From assembly GCA_905116865.2 (NCBI GenBank), contig CAJHNH020004546.1, positions 228,501-292,500 on the forward strand: DNA of 64,000 bases, in the 5' to 3' direction. Position 1 is the stretch's first letter, and each line of letters opens with the position of its first letter. Made by a program: the position numbers and the translations under genes. Source of the stretch: Candidula unifasciata. Taxonomy: Eukaryota > Mollusca > Gastropoda > Stylommatophora > Geomitridae. This document shows positions 54,490 through 64,000 of this stretch, piece by piece. The notes under the pieces are model-generated. The model did not search any database. It was not told where the DNA came from and worked only from the letters and a program-made list of their open reading frames with translations.

Positions 54490-54850
54490 TAGGGCTGCGT
54501 GGTTTTGAGGCATGGTGTCCGCCTCGAGTGCTAGAGGTTCCGGGTTCAATCCTCGGTGAGGGCTGGGATTTTTTCACGCTAACTTGGACTTCTTGTAATT
54601 CCCCCTTGTCTCTGGGTAGTGAAATAGGACGCCCTTGTGCATTGTCGCGCACGTAGAAAATCCACTGGCAGTTGGAAATAAAAATAAAAAGTAGCCTAAC
54701 GGCGCTGCCGGGGCAAAAGCGTGGAGTTAAAATTCTCGCCGGTGCTACAGAGCCTGTGCAATGTGCTGAGCTTCTTCTGACTTGAGTTAGAAGAAAAACG
54801 GAGCACTTATGGGCTACTACCCGTGTGTCATGATGTTGATCCGTTGTTCA
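54490..54850 (+). mobile_element. Family B tRNA-derived SINE (B6)
   Basis: Head GAGGCATGGTGTCCGCCTCG with the B box GGGTTCAATCC, body CCTAACGGCGCTGCCGGGGC, end CATGATGTTGATCCG. It follows C10 by about 20 bp. Confidence 0.88.
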
Positions 54851-55325
54851 AACCGCAAACCTCTTTAGTTTTACATAAACCATCCAGGCCGTAAGTGGCC
54901 CAGTCCAGGACCACGAGACGTGGGAGAAAAACTTCCCAGTTATATAACCAATGTAACTGAAGCAGTAACCAGGACTGCCTTCAGTCGAGCTGTGTCCACA
55001 ACTAGGTATCTGTCTCTTCTGCCTTCTAACCCCCAATGGAGCATAGGCCCTTCAACCAACTCACGCCAAGCTGTTCTATCTTTTACTATTACATGCAGCT
55101 CTTCTCCCCTTTTTAACTTCGTTCCCTTTTCCCTGTTTTTTTAAAAACAGTTTTCCTTTATTACTGAGCTCCTGTGGGTTCCAGTGCAAAAACATTCTAG
55201 TTAAATTGCTCTTAGGTTTTTTTTTTCAACGCATGTCCTATCCAACGGCATCGTTTATTTTTAACCACTTCGTCAACTTTGACTATGTTTAATTCTCTCC
55301 CAACGCTCAACACTGGTGATTCTTT
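54851..55325. other. Unassigned upstream sequence
   Basis: Nothing recognised. Confidence 0.4.
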
Positions 55326-55366
55326 CTTCTTCTTCTTCTTCTTTTTTTTTTTTTTTTTTTTTTTTC
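55322..55366. repeat. (TTC)n and poly-T tract
   Basis: Short TTC run followed by about 24 T. Confidence 0.95.
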
Positions 55367-55384
55367 TATTCCTGGAATGCCTCG

Positions 55385-56030
55385 CGTCGTCAGGACAGGA
55401 AGAAATCTCTGGAATGAGCCCTTTTGTTTGCTTCGTTTAAAGTACTTTTCAATGTCTCTGATATTTCAGCGGTCAAGGCTCTGCATGGTTGCCCTCTGGC
55501 TGTGCTACCTGTATCTATATAATACTGCTCTCTGTGGTGCAGGACTATAGATGCCAATCTTGTTACATGGCCAAACCATTTGATTTGTTGTCTACCCATA
55601 CAGTTCAGAATTGGTTCTGTGCCGACTCTCCTCCTGATATCATCGTTCCTTAGTCAATCTTTCCTCGTTACACCTAGCATAGTACGTAAACATTCGATTT
55701 CTGTCGTGTCTATTTTATTTCTATCATACCATTTAAAACCCTATTTTCTGCGCAGACACAATTTAATGATTGTTTGTAGTGCATTAGTAATTGTTTTAGT
55801 TTGTCTCCATGTTTCCGCTCCATACAACAGCACTGATTTGATATTGAAAAAAAAAAAAATACTTTAGTATTACTTTTAATTCCATTTGACCTCCACAAAT
55901 TTCCTAATGCAATGAAAGCTCCTCTTGCCTTTTGCATTCGTATTTTAATATAGCTACTGACTTGACAAACAGCCCAAATTAAGACCAGAAAGAAAAAACA
56001 GAAGAAGAGAGACATTACGCCCACAAATAT
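55385..56030 (-). mobile_element. LINE ORF2 post-RT remnant
   Basis: The minus frames hold KARGAFIALGNLWRSNGIKS, NTKVFFF and later GRQQIKWFGHVTRLA, in the usual order of thumb, then FGHV tail. Frameshifts occur at A-runs near 55850. The poly-T/TTC tract at its 3' side may be its tail. Confidence 0.75.
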
Positions 56031-56930
56031 AACCGAATGTTTTTTCGGTCGTTGTATTAACGGACAAACCCAGCAACCGACAAGGCCAATGTGGAATTGG
56101 AAACAATGGGAGACAGTGGGCAGTAAGAGCTATATGAAAAAAAAAATACAATACAAAATAACCAACAAGGTCCACGTATAATTGGAAATACCTAATAGAA
56201 AAGACAGTGGGCAAGAAGACATGTAAGAAATGAATACATATATACAAGCAAGTCGAACAAGCTGGGAAAACATAGTTTCTTTTTGGGAGGAAGACAACGG
56301 CTAGGATACAACTATTACACACGTTGTGGGGGACGAAAATATACAATCAATACTTATGCGAGATATACACATTACTCATCGGAGCGCACGATTAGTAGGC
56401 CCCTGGAGAGGGAAGGAAGATGGAGGGCTGTCATGAATTCCTCTATCGTCGATACTTATCTCGTAGCCTAGAAATACCAATTACACCTCGTATGGCACAA
56501 TTTATTGCGTGTGCGGGTGTTGAGACAGAAAATAAAAAGGGAAAGGATCGTGAATCGTGAATTCAGGAGAGGTAATCGTGAATTCATCCTGAATCTGCAG
56601 ACTGAAACATACGAATTACACAGCCTCAAGCTGTGAGCGCTTTCTGAACTCCGTAGTAGTCAATTCTGAATTCCTTTACAATCACTGCTTATGTGGAGAT
56701 TCAGACATACACATTACGGTATGAGGGCAGTTTCCAAATTCCTGTCTCATCAAATTTGAATTCCTCCATGGTTAATTCTGAATTCCGTAATCATCAGTAC
56801 TTATACAGGGCTCAAGACAGGCAAACAACACACACATATATGTACAAAAAGAGTAAATGAACTCCTCTAGGAGCAATACTTATATGAACGTACTAACATA
56901 CAACTGATGTAACTGACACACACCCAAATG
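56031..56930. other. Unassigned upstream sequence
   Basis: Loose repetition of GAATTC-containing phrases (for example CTGAATTCC). No gene. Confidence 0.4.
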
Positions 56931-56939
56931 GGGAAGATC

Positions 56940-57130
56940 GTATCTTAATTTTATCATCACATATAACTGATACATACCAAAGTGGGACAGATGGTGACTG
57001 AATTCCCTCATTACATATAACTGATACATAATAAAGTGGGACAGATGGTGACTGAATTCCCTCATTACATATAACTGATATATAATAAAGTGGGACAGAA
57101 GGTGACTGAATTGCCTCATTACATGTAACT
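56940..57130. repeat. About 59-bp tandem repeat, three to four copies
   Basis: Units with CATTACATATAACTGATACA, TAATAAAGTGGGACAGATGG and TGACTGAATTCCCT. Confidence 0.9.
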
Positions 57131-57339
57131 GACCCAGGTAGACAGAATGCATGAATTGCCTCATTACTTATAACCGAGTAGACAAAGAACAAGATGGGAA
57201 GATAACATCAGAGAAAAGCTACAACCCAATGATGTGTCTATGGTCGAAGCAGCCAGAAGAGCACGAAGCAAGACTTTCTATCTCCCTCGACACCCGAAGC
57301 GGTCAAAATGAGGACGAAAAAAAAAAAGAAAATGAAGAA

Positions 57340-57700
57340 GAAGACATACACATTATAATACCCAGGTGGGAAAAGTGTCTGAATTCCCTCATTATATATA
57401 ACATTCTATACAATATTATATACCCACGTGTGACAGATGGTGTCTGAATTCCCTTTTTACATACAACATTCTATAAACATAGTGTCTGAATTCCCCCATT
57501 ATTTACAACATTATATACCCACGTGTGACATATAGTGTCTGAATTCCCCCATTATTTACAACATTATATACCCACGTGTGACATATAGTGTCTGAATTCC
57601 CCCATTATATACAACATTCTATACCCACGTTTGACAGATAGTATCTGAATTTCAACCCCCCCCCCCCCCCCACATTATATACAACATTCCATACAGGGAG
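57340..57700. repeat. About 57-bp degenerate tandem repeat
   Basis: Units with ATACCCACGTGTGACATATA, GTGTCTGAATTCCCCCATTA and TACAACATT. Related to the array at 56940 through TGAATTCCCTCATTA. A C18 run at about 57655 breaks the last unit. Confidence 0.88.
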
Positions 57701-58073
57701 GGACACTTAAGGGTCAGCGCGATGTCTGACAGCATAATAATAATAACACTGCGCTGAATGGCACAAAATTCTTTTTTTTTTTTCAGAAGAGCGGCGGAAA
57801 AAGGGGGGGGGGGGTTGGGGCGCTTACATATTTGCTTTGTACTGCTAGGTGGCGTAGTTCAACAGGTAGGCAGCCGAGCGAGGGCGTGCTCGGTTGCTTG
57901 ACACGCTGTTTGATGCTGTATAGTCTCATAGAAACACTTGGAGAAAAACATCTTTTGAACTGTATAGAATGTGTAAACAAGTACTTAAAAACACAACTTC
58001 TATACACGTTGATGGTTTGGGAAAGGAGGTGGGGTGGGTAGTGGGGTGGGAAAACGGAGTGGGGTGGCTCGAC
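57701..58073. other. Unassigned, with a G tract
   Basis: A T13 run near 57771 and a G-rich run near 57804. No gene. Confidence 0.4.
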
Positions 58074-58400
58074 GATAGTCTCCCCCGACCCCGCCCATAT
58101 TCACACTAGCTCACTTCTGATTAGTAGTTCCTGAGCTCCGTGCCTTCGCACACGGTTACGGGGGTGTTCTGCAATGCCGTTGATATCGCCAACGTTTTAA
58201 CACTCCAAAAACATAGAGAAACAGGGTCTAACACAACCTCCCTAGAGAGTGCTACAACCTATGTCACGCATTCTCTTTCTCTGAATTAAATCGTCAATGC
58301 AAGACATCGCAGAAACCAAACAACAGAGCGAGACACACCCATAAACTTCAGGAAAGTCGACCAGCCCAACAATTTTGTGAATGAAAAGTTACCTACTCTA
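58074..58400. repeat. Duplicated segment P, copy 2 (uninterrupted)
   Basis: Matches 43899-44091 and 44402-44525 without the A10 insertion. At about 58265-58290 it reads GTCACGCATTCTCTTTCTCT, the empty-site counterpart. Confidence 0.85.
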
Positions 58401-59045
58401 TTTAGGTAAATCTGCGTAAAGTTAACCCAAATCTAAACATCTTCTCTTTTTCGTTTTACAATTCTCCTTGAGGGGTAGCTTGGGGCCTTGGACCCCAGAA
58501 TCCCAGACGTGATCTATAAGTTTACAGGAACACAGCTGAGATATATTCACTTACAACATTCTGGAGTCGGAATGAAATACGCGAACAGTTTACACAGATA
58601 AAGCTAACTACTAAGGAAGAAACAAAACACTGATATCCATTAATCAAATCTACGAAGAAATGGCTCAATCCAGCTCAGGCGACAACACACACAACAGCAG
58701 CTGATGCTAAAGAAAGACAAGCCGTGATTGTGAATCCAGTGATGAGAATGAAGTATCCGGGCCGGAGTTTAAGCTGGCTGGGGTATTCTGTGGTAGCGGC
58801 AGCGTCTTTGGCGCGTTCAATACAACTAACGGCCATTGTGCAGACAACAGTGAGTGCCGCAGCCAGGCAGAACTGTCACCGGAGCGTGGTCAATACAGGG
58901 CGCTCAATGTTAGCGACCGTGCTGTGGGAGATGTGCGTGAGTGAGAGGAGAGCCGGGAGGCTACGAAGTGGGACGTGCGTGTCATTGTGTGTGTCAAAGA
59001 AGGGGCGCTTGGGGGGGGGGGGGGTGGAATAACATGTGTAGACGT
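58401..59045. other. Unassigned upstream sequence
   Basis: A G12 run near 59011. The open frame at 58724-59032 has no motif. Confidence 0.4.
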
Positions 59046-59049
59046 CACG

Positions 59050-59560
59050 ACATTGGAGGATGGGGACAGAGAGCGACGTTAGACGTGTGAGAGAGAAGGG
59101 TAGGAGCTGGGAAATTGGATGCGTGTGTGAGTGAAAGAAGGAAAATAAAGACACACGTGTGCACGAGAGATAGGAGAACAGAAGGATGGCGACACATGAT
59201 ATGGTGAGAGTGAGAGAACGACTGGGAGACAACGACATGGGAGGTGTTGGCAGAGAAAGAAAAACGGGGGTGGTGGGAGGGGGGGGGGACAGCGACATGG
59301 GAAGTGGTGGGAATGAGAGAAGGATGGCGACACTGGATATGTGAGAGAGTGAGTGCAGGACAGAAAGACAGCGACACGAGAGGTGGTGAGAGTGAGAGAA
59401 GGACAGAAAGACAGCGACACAGGAGGTGGTGAGAGTTAGCGAAGGACGGAGAGACAGCAATACTGAATGTGTGCGACAGTGGGAGAAGAACGAGGAAAGG
59501 GGGGGGTGACTCAGTATCTGTGGAGGAGTAAGAGAAGGAGGGAAAGACAGCGATAAAAGA
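59050..59560. repeat. Degenerate GA-rich minisatellite, about 40-45 bp
   Basis: Repeats of GACAGCGACACGAGAGGTGG, TGAGAGTGAGAGAAGGACAG and AAA with variable length. Minus frames rich in Ser, His and Leu are artefacts. Confidence 0.85.
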
Positions 59561-59569
59561 TGTATGCGT

Positions 59570-59945
59570 GAGTGAGAGAAAGGCCAGTTCCAATACCAAT
59601 GGTACCGGTAGCATTCTGATTATACGTCGGTCTCGCCTCTCCTCTGAACGTCGACTTTCGGCCAGATCCACTAGTCTCTTCTCGCTGCATCACTCACCAG
59701 ACTGTGGGTATTTATTTGCTCCTCCGAATTGTACACGTGCTCATATTAAGCCTTAACCACGTCTGCCTTATCATGCATTAACATTCCTTCGAAGTGCAGA
59801 GCCAGCCAATCTGTCCGACTCTTCATTTCCCAACACATCGGTATAACCCGGAGAAAAGACCCAAACAATTCCCTCCCTCTGTGATCTCCGTAGCGAAGCA
59901 AGCCACTATGCTTGAAGGACGGGAAAGACATTTCGACATTGGATT
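59570..59945 (-). mobile_element. RNase H-bearing LINE remnant
   Basis: The minus strand reads RVIPMCWEMKSRTDWLALHF, a frameshifted PGHxGVLGNExADRLA, then LMHDKADVVKA, and later TYNQNATGTIGIGT. It matches 14390-14410 (LHDKPDVVRVL). Confidence 0.65.
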
Positions 59946-60430
59946 TAGGCGCAAATGAAAGAGAGAGAGAGGAGAAAAAAGGGGGATTTGGGGGGGGGGG
60001 GGGTGTGAAGAATGTTGTAGGGTTGAGTGAAAGGACTGGAATTACACTGTAGATCTGATCAGGAGAACCTACCAGGAAACTCCGAAATGGTTCTTCTTAT
60101 TAAAAAATCCTCTAATTCAGATAAGAGCTCAAGCATGAAAAATTGTTACTCACAATAAAAAAATCGTCACATCCGAGTTCGCTTTAAGCGGTCTGCATAG
60201 TATATTCTGTGTAGGTGTCAAGTTACGTCAACATTTACAGCCACACGTGTGGCCCAAGAAGGTCTATGGCAGTCGTTGTAAAATAAATTACATCGGGGCA
60301 CATTAGAAACTGTGTCATCATCGCAGTCTTACACTTCTGTCAAGCGTCGTGGGAAGGAAGAGTTGGGTTTCCGCCCCTATGACATTACATACAATTATAG
60401 TAACCAATGTGATAGTTAAATATCCTGGAA
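59946..60430. other. Unassigned upstream sequence
   Basis: A short GA run and a G-rich tract near 59990. Nothing else. Confidence 0.4.
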
Positions 60431-60432
60431 TC

Positions 60433-60700
60433 GCCCGTGTGGGTTCAGGGACTCCATTTTAGGGAAAACCCGAAGAAATCCACTGTCACCTAACAAGCAG
60501 GTCGTAAAAGGCGATTAATTAGGGGCGCTTCCTTCTAAATCACAGTGCATCTGCCTGAGACGCGAGGAACAAAGTCTGTATAAAAATACGCCAGATCCGT
60601 AAAACGTATATGCACGCAAAACTCAATTTCTGCAACAAGACCAAAGTCCATAAGTGGAGGAACAACCAGAACTTTCCGCCGGGGGTTAAAATCTGTTAGG
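60433..60700 (+). mobile_element. Family A retroposon (A12)
   Basis: From GCCCGTGTGGGTTCAGGGAC to AACTTTCCGCCGGGGGTTAA. The (GAA)n tail is absent or decayed. Confidence 0.8.
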
Positions 60701-61695
60701 GTCAAAATCAAGGTGAAGGCGAGAGAATCGACTTCCGTGCACTAGGTTTTATCCCACAATGATCGGTCTCCGCAGAATGCCTAGTCACCTGCCAAAAAAC
60801 GACGCACAAAGCACAAACTCCGTAGCTCCGATGACCCTGAGGTTTCTCCATTAAAAATAGCACTCGTATAAAGAATGAGGTACCTATGAAACGAACCCAC
60901 GACCTGCATATAATGTTAGATGAAACATCGTGTAAAGTTGCGCAAATTTGGAATAAAGTGTCAATCCAGCCACAAAGGAAAAACTAGAGAAAGAATTCGA
61001 GTGTGTACGCCGAATGTTTTCCTGGACTATCCAACATCTACACCTTAAGGCAATTGCTGCGGGAGACTGAGCATCTATGAGTTTAACTAGTGTGCTATGA
61101 CATCGATTTCTAAAATAAGCTACGTCAGTCAAATATAATTTCTAAAAACGCTATTTCAGTCAAACTATACGTTATGATAAACATTTCAGTTAAACTATCT
61201 ATACATTATTTTGCGGTAAACATTCGAGCGACGAAAATGGACGTAAATTCCAGACGTATTGATTGAAATATCAAGTTACAATGCATCGAACCCTTCGCAA
61301 AATGAACATATCCAGGCTATAGTACAGCGAAATGCGGGCGATGTTAGACAGGCATGAAAATTGGAATTGCCACGCAAGAAACGGACACCAAAAGCTTAAC
61401 TGGCCAATGAGGGGGCAAGATGGAGTCCTAGCCCGCATGGGTCAGGATAATGGTTTGTAGTTTTTGAAAACGGGGGAGAGGGCGGGGGAAACAAAACAAA
61501 ATAAGTGGTAGGTGTGGTTTGGTGGGGGGGGGGGGGGTGAAAATATGGAGGGTTCATGGTTCGGAGGACAATCGCCATTGTGGTAGAAAAGATAAACGAA
61601 GGTATGCAATTGTTTAAAGCAATGTGTTATATAGGCTAAGAAACTAAAGGTTAGTTGCGTATCCTTTACAGGACGTTGCAGAGCCAACCACAGCA
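60701..61695. other. Unassigned upstream sequence
   Basis: A G15 run near 61522. No exon or family recognised. Confidence 0.4.
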
Positions 61696-61699
61696 GCCC

Positions 61700-61880
61700 C
61701 TGACTTTTGTGTGGTTTCTTTAGGCAAAATTACGTCTAGCAGTTTGTCATTGCTACTGGACGGTCGGCTCCCTGATACCACTGTCGAAACCAACGCAAGG
61801 CGCATGGCCCGCAGCTGGGATCGAACCTGGCACCCCGTCATTACGAAGCGTTCACATCGACTTAGCCACAGAGCCGACTA
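61700..61880 (-). mobile_element. Family E tRNA-derived SINE (E2)
   Basis: Minus-strand head GGCTCTGTGGCTAAGTCGAT (A-box-like) and B box AGGTTCGATCCCAGCTGC, then GACAGTGGTATCAGGGAGCC and CAATGACAAACTGCTAGACG. Most complete copy of the family here. Confidence 0.75.
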
Positions 61881-61904
61881 GCACACTAAGATAATGTACA
61901 TACA

Positions 61905-62000
61905 GATATGAAATGGTCGGTGCGGTGCTGACCACATCACAGATCAGCATCACAGGAATATAGGTCTAGCCCTATATTCCCAACTCGCCTAAAGGCGCGG
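61905..62000 (+). mobile_element. Family C 3' fragment (C11)
   Basis: GCGGTGCTGACCACATCACA, then TAGCCCTATATTCCC and GCCTAAAGGCGCGG, the family C 3' end. Confidence 0.6.
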
Positions 62001-62124
62001 AAAACGGGACATTGTAGATCAAGATAGGAAACAATTAAAAAGTAATGTAGAAATGTATTTGGTTTCGGAAACTGAAGTATTTTGGTAAAATCCAGCGCCA
62101 CATAGGACTGGAAGGAATACAAGA

Positions 62125-62325
62125 AGAAGGTTTAGTACCAGGCGTATCGGAAGAGCGCCCATATTTTTACAGACCATCCGCACGTGGTGGGTAATGTGGT
62201 GAGCATTTCGCCAGCCGTTTTTACTTCCCCAGGACAGCCCATCCTGGTAACCATTTTAGGCTGGGTCGACCTGCGACCCCCCGTACCATGATAAAAATCC
62301 ACGCAGCCAGCAGTGGGTTGACAAA
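62125..62325 (-). mobile_element. Family C tRNA-derived SINE (C12)
   Basis: AAGAGCGCCCATATTTTTAC, GGTAACCATTTTAGGCTGGG and ACCCCCCGTACCATGATAAA match C4. The tRNA head is lost after CAGCAGTGGGTT. Confidence 0.75.
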
Positions 62326-62665
62326 TAATTATAATAACATAAATGAAATGATATAAAATATGTAAACAGTTTCTTACATATTTTTAATACATTTCTTTAA
62401 ACATTAAAGAACTGAAGCTTCATTTTATGATCAGGGGTAGGTTAGCTCCCTTTCAAATGTTCTAGTGTGGGGTTATGGGGCTCTTTTTTGCGCCCCCCCC
62501 CCCCCCTTTTCCCCCTTTTTTCCAAAAATTGCGATTATTTATTATGTTTTATGCATTTGACAAGATACAGTGAAAATGGCGAGCAATATGCCTTCTGTGT
62601 CCTTATTACTTTACCACTTAACGCTAACACAACATTTACAACAATGACATACTCCTCCAGCTAGA
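62326..62665. other. Unassigned, with a poly-C tract
   Basis: C15 at about 62491-62505. Nothing else. Confidence 0.4.
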
Positions 62666-62667
62666 GA

Positions 62668-63430
62668 AGAAATATTAACACAACCGTCCAGCGTTAGAGC
62701 AACTCTCAAACATAATTAACTTCAGGAAAGAGAAGAGAAGAAACATTAACACAACGTCTAGCGTTAGAGCAATTCTCAAACATAATTAATGTTAGCAAAG
62801 AGAAGATAAGAAATATCAACGCAACCGTCTAGCATTAATGCAATTCTCAAACATAATAACGTTAGGAAAGAGAAGAGAAGAAATATTAACACAACCGTCC
62901 GCGTTAGAGCAACTCTCAAACATAATTAACGTTAGGAAAGAGAAGAGAAGAAATATTAACACAGCCGTCCGCGTTAGAGTAACTCTCAAACATAATTAAT
63001 ATTAGGAAAGAGAAGAGAAGAAATATTAACACAACCGTCCGCGTTAGAGCAACTCTCAAGCATAATTAATATTAGGAAAGAAGAGAAGAAATATTAACAC
63101 AACCGTCCGCGTTAGAGCAACTCTCAAACATAATTAACGTTAGGAAAGAGAAGAGAAGAAATATCAACGCAACCGTCTAGCATTAATGCAACTCTCAAAC
63201 ATAATAACGTTAGGAAAGAGAAGAGAAGAAATATTAACACAACGTATAGCGTTAGAGCAACTCTCAAACATAATTAATATTAGGAAAGAGAAGAAAAGAA
63301 ATATCAACGCAACCGTCTAGCATTAATGCAATTCTCAAACATAATAACGTTAGGAAAGAGAAGAGAAGAAATATTAACACAACGTCTAGCGTTAGAGCAA
63401 CTCTCAAACATAATTAACGTTAGGAAAATG
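62668..63430. repeat. 68-bp minisatellite
   Basis: About 11 units of AAATATTAACACAACCGTCC, GCGTTAGAGCAACTCTCAAA, CATAATTAACGTTAGGAAAG and AGAAGAG. A variant with ATCAACGCAACCGTCTAGCA appears three times. Confidence 0.95.
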
Positions 63431-63595
63431 TCCCCAACACTGAAACATTTCTTAATCTGATATAATCGTTATAAGCTCGAAAAATCATCAGGCACTCGTG
63501 CGCACTACACAACACTAAATCACTGCAGAATGGATATAGCACCATCCTCTGGAATCACGAAACCGCGCCACGGGTACTTAATATAACAAGCTGGT
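63431..63595. other. Unassigned spacer
   Basis: Nothing recognised. Confidence 0.4.
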
Positions 63596-63599
63596 GCCT

Positions 63600-63750
63600 G
63601 TAGACCGAGGGTTATAAACACAGTTCCATAATTACAATCGACTAGGTTCGACTGAGCTGCAGGCGATGTGGCAGTGGACTGCTTTGCGTCGACTTTGACA
63701 CCAACATGAGCTTCGACCGTTGCGTCAGAAATGGCAAACTCATTTCTGCA
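63600..63750 (+). mobile_element. Family E tRNA-derived SINE (E3)
   Basis: AGGTTCGACTGAGCTGCAGG, GGACTGCTTTGCGTCGAC and CAGAAATGGCAAACTCA match E1. Confidence 0.65.
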
Positions 63751-63781
63751 TCGTCCTGTTGCGCTATTATGTCATCTAGGG

Positions 63782-63986
63782 CAGTGATTCCCAAACGTTT
63801 TTTAGTCGCGGCGACTTTTGTTCAATTATAATTTTTTTCTAGGCGCTCAACCTAAGTAAAAATATAACTATTCGTATGTAAGAGATAAAAATAATAAAAC
63901 TCGTGTATCTTTGAATATTTCGCGGGGCCCCTGTGAATAGGTTGCGGCTCCTAGGGGCGCCGCGGCGCACAATTTGGAAATAACTG
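63782..63986. mobile_element. hAT-type miniature element with perfect target duplication
   Basis: 205 bp with ends CAGTGATTCCCAAAC and the complement of CAGTTATTTCCAAAT, flanked by a perfect 8-bp repeat, ATCTAGGG, at 63774-63781 and 63987-63994. Eight-base duplications and CAG ends are hAT hallmarks. There is no transposase. Confidence 0.88.
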
Positions 63987-64000
63987 ATCTAGGGCATATT

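Noticed and set aside
59045..59671. 208-codon Ser/His/Leu-rich minus frame
   Set aside because: Covers a degenerate GA-rich tandem repeat and a LINE fragment; no family signature.

Overview
The window is animal nuclear DNA: one intron-rich gene fragment surrounded by dense tandem arrays and retroposon debris. I see no operons, rRNA genes, CRISPR arrays or functional tRNA genes. The repeat style (tRNA-derived SINEs, decayed non-LTR elements with RNase H, hAT-type miniature elements, many minisatellites) and the protein suggest a lophotrochozoan, most likely a mollusc. That placement is inference; no species can be named from the sequence.

The only host gene I can support is the 5' part of a potassium-chloride cotransporter (SLC12 family, KCC branch) on the minus strand. 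Five coding exons chain together with consensus splice sites and compatible phases: 39552-39276, 26789-26704, 25006-24896, 5811-5665 and 4643-4458. Together they give 807 nt, or 269 codons, from the initiator Met to the third membrane segment. The introns are about 12.5, 1.7, 19.1 and 1.0 kb. The next exon was not found in 1-4457, so the gene runs off the low-coordinate edge. The N-terminus carries an RFNV motif of the SPAK/OSR1 kinase docking type. Everything from 39553 to 64000 is upstream flank with no recognisable exon.

Layout: 1-4440 holds dispersed repeats and LINE scraps in intron 5. 4458-5811 holds two exons and a 52-bp minisatellite whose units each copy the splice acceptor. 5812-24895 (intron 3) holds a chain of arrays with periods 32, 54, 20, 42, 3, 31, 15 and 74 bp, separated by LINE and SINE copies. 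24896-26789 holds two exons, a 322-bp hairpin retroposon and a LINE tail. 26790-39275 (intron 1) holds arrays, an inverted SINE pair, reverse-transcriptase and RNase H remnants, and a 600-bp purine/pyrimidine tract near exon 1. 39553-64000 is upstream flank with more arrays, a nested retroposon stack at 48.2-49.5 kb and miniature hAT elements.

I defined five dispersed families by comparing copies inside the window. A is about 285 bp with a (GAA)n tail, 12 copies. B is tRNA-derived, about 389 bp, six copies. C is tRNA-derived, about 225-270 bp, 12 copies. D is a hairpin family of about 230 bp, three copies. E is tRNA-derived, about 150-180 bp, three copies. Several have exact target-site duplications, so insertion order can be read. 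The letters are mine. Tandem arrays take up roughly a quarter of the window by my interval tally.
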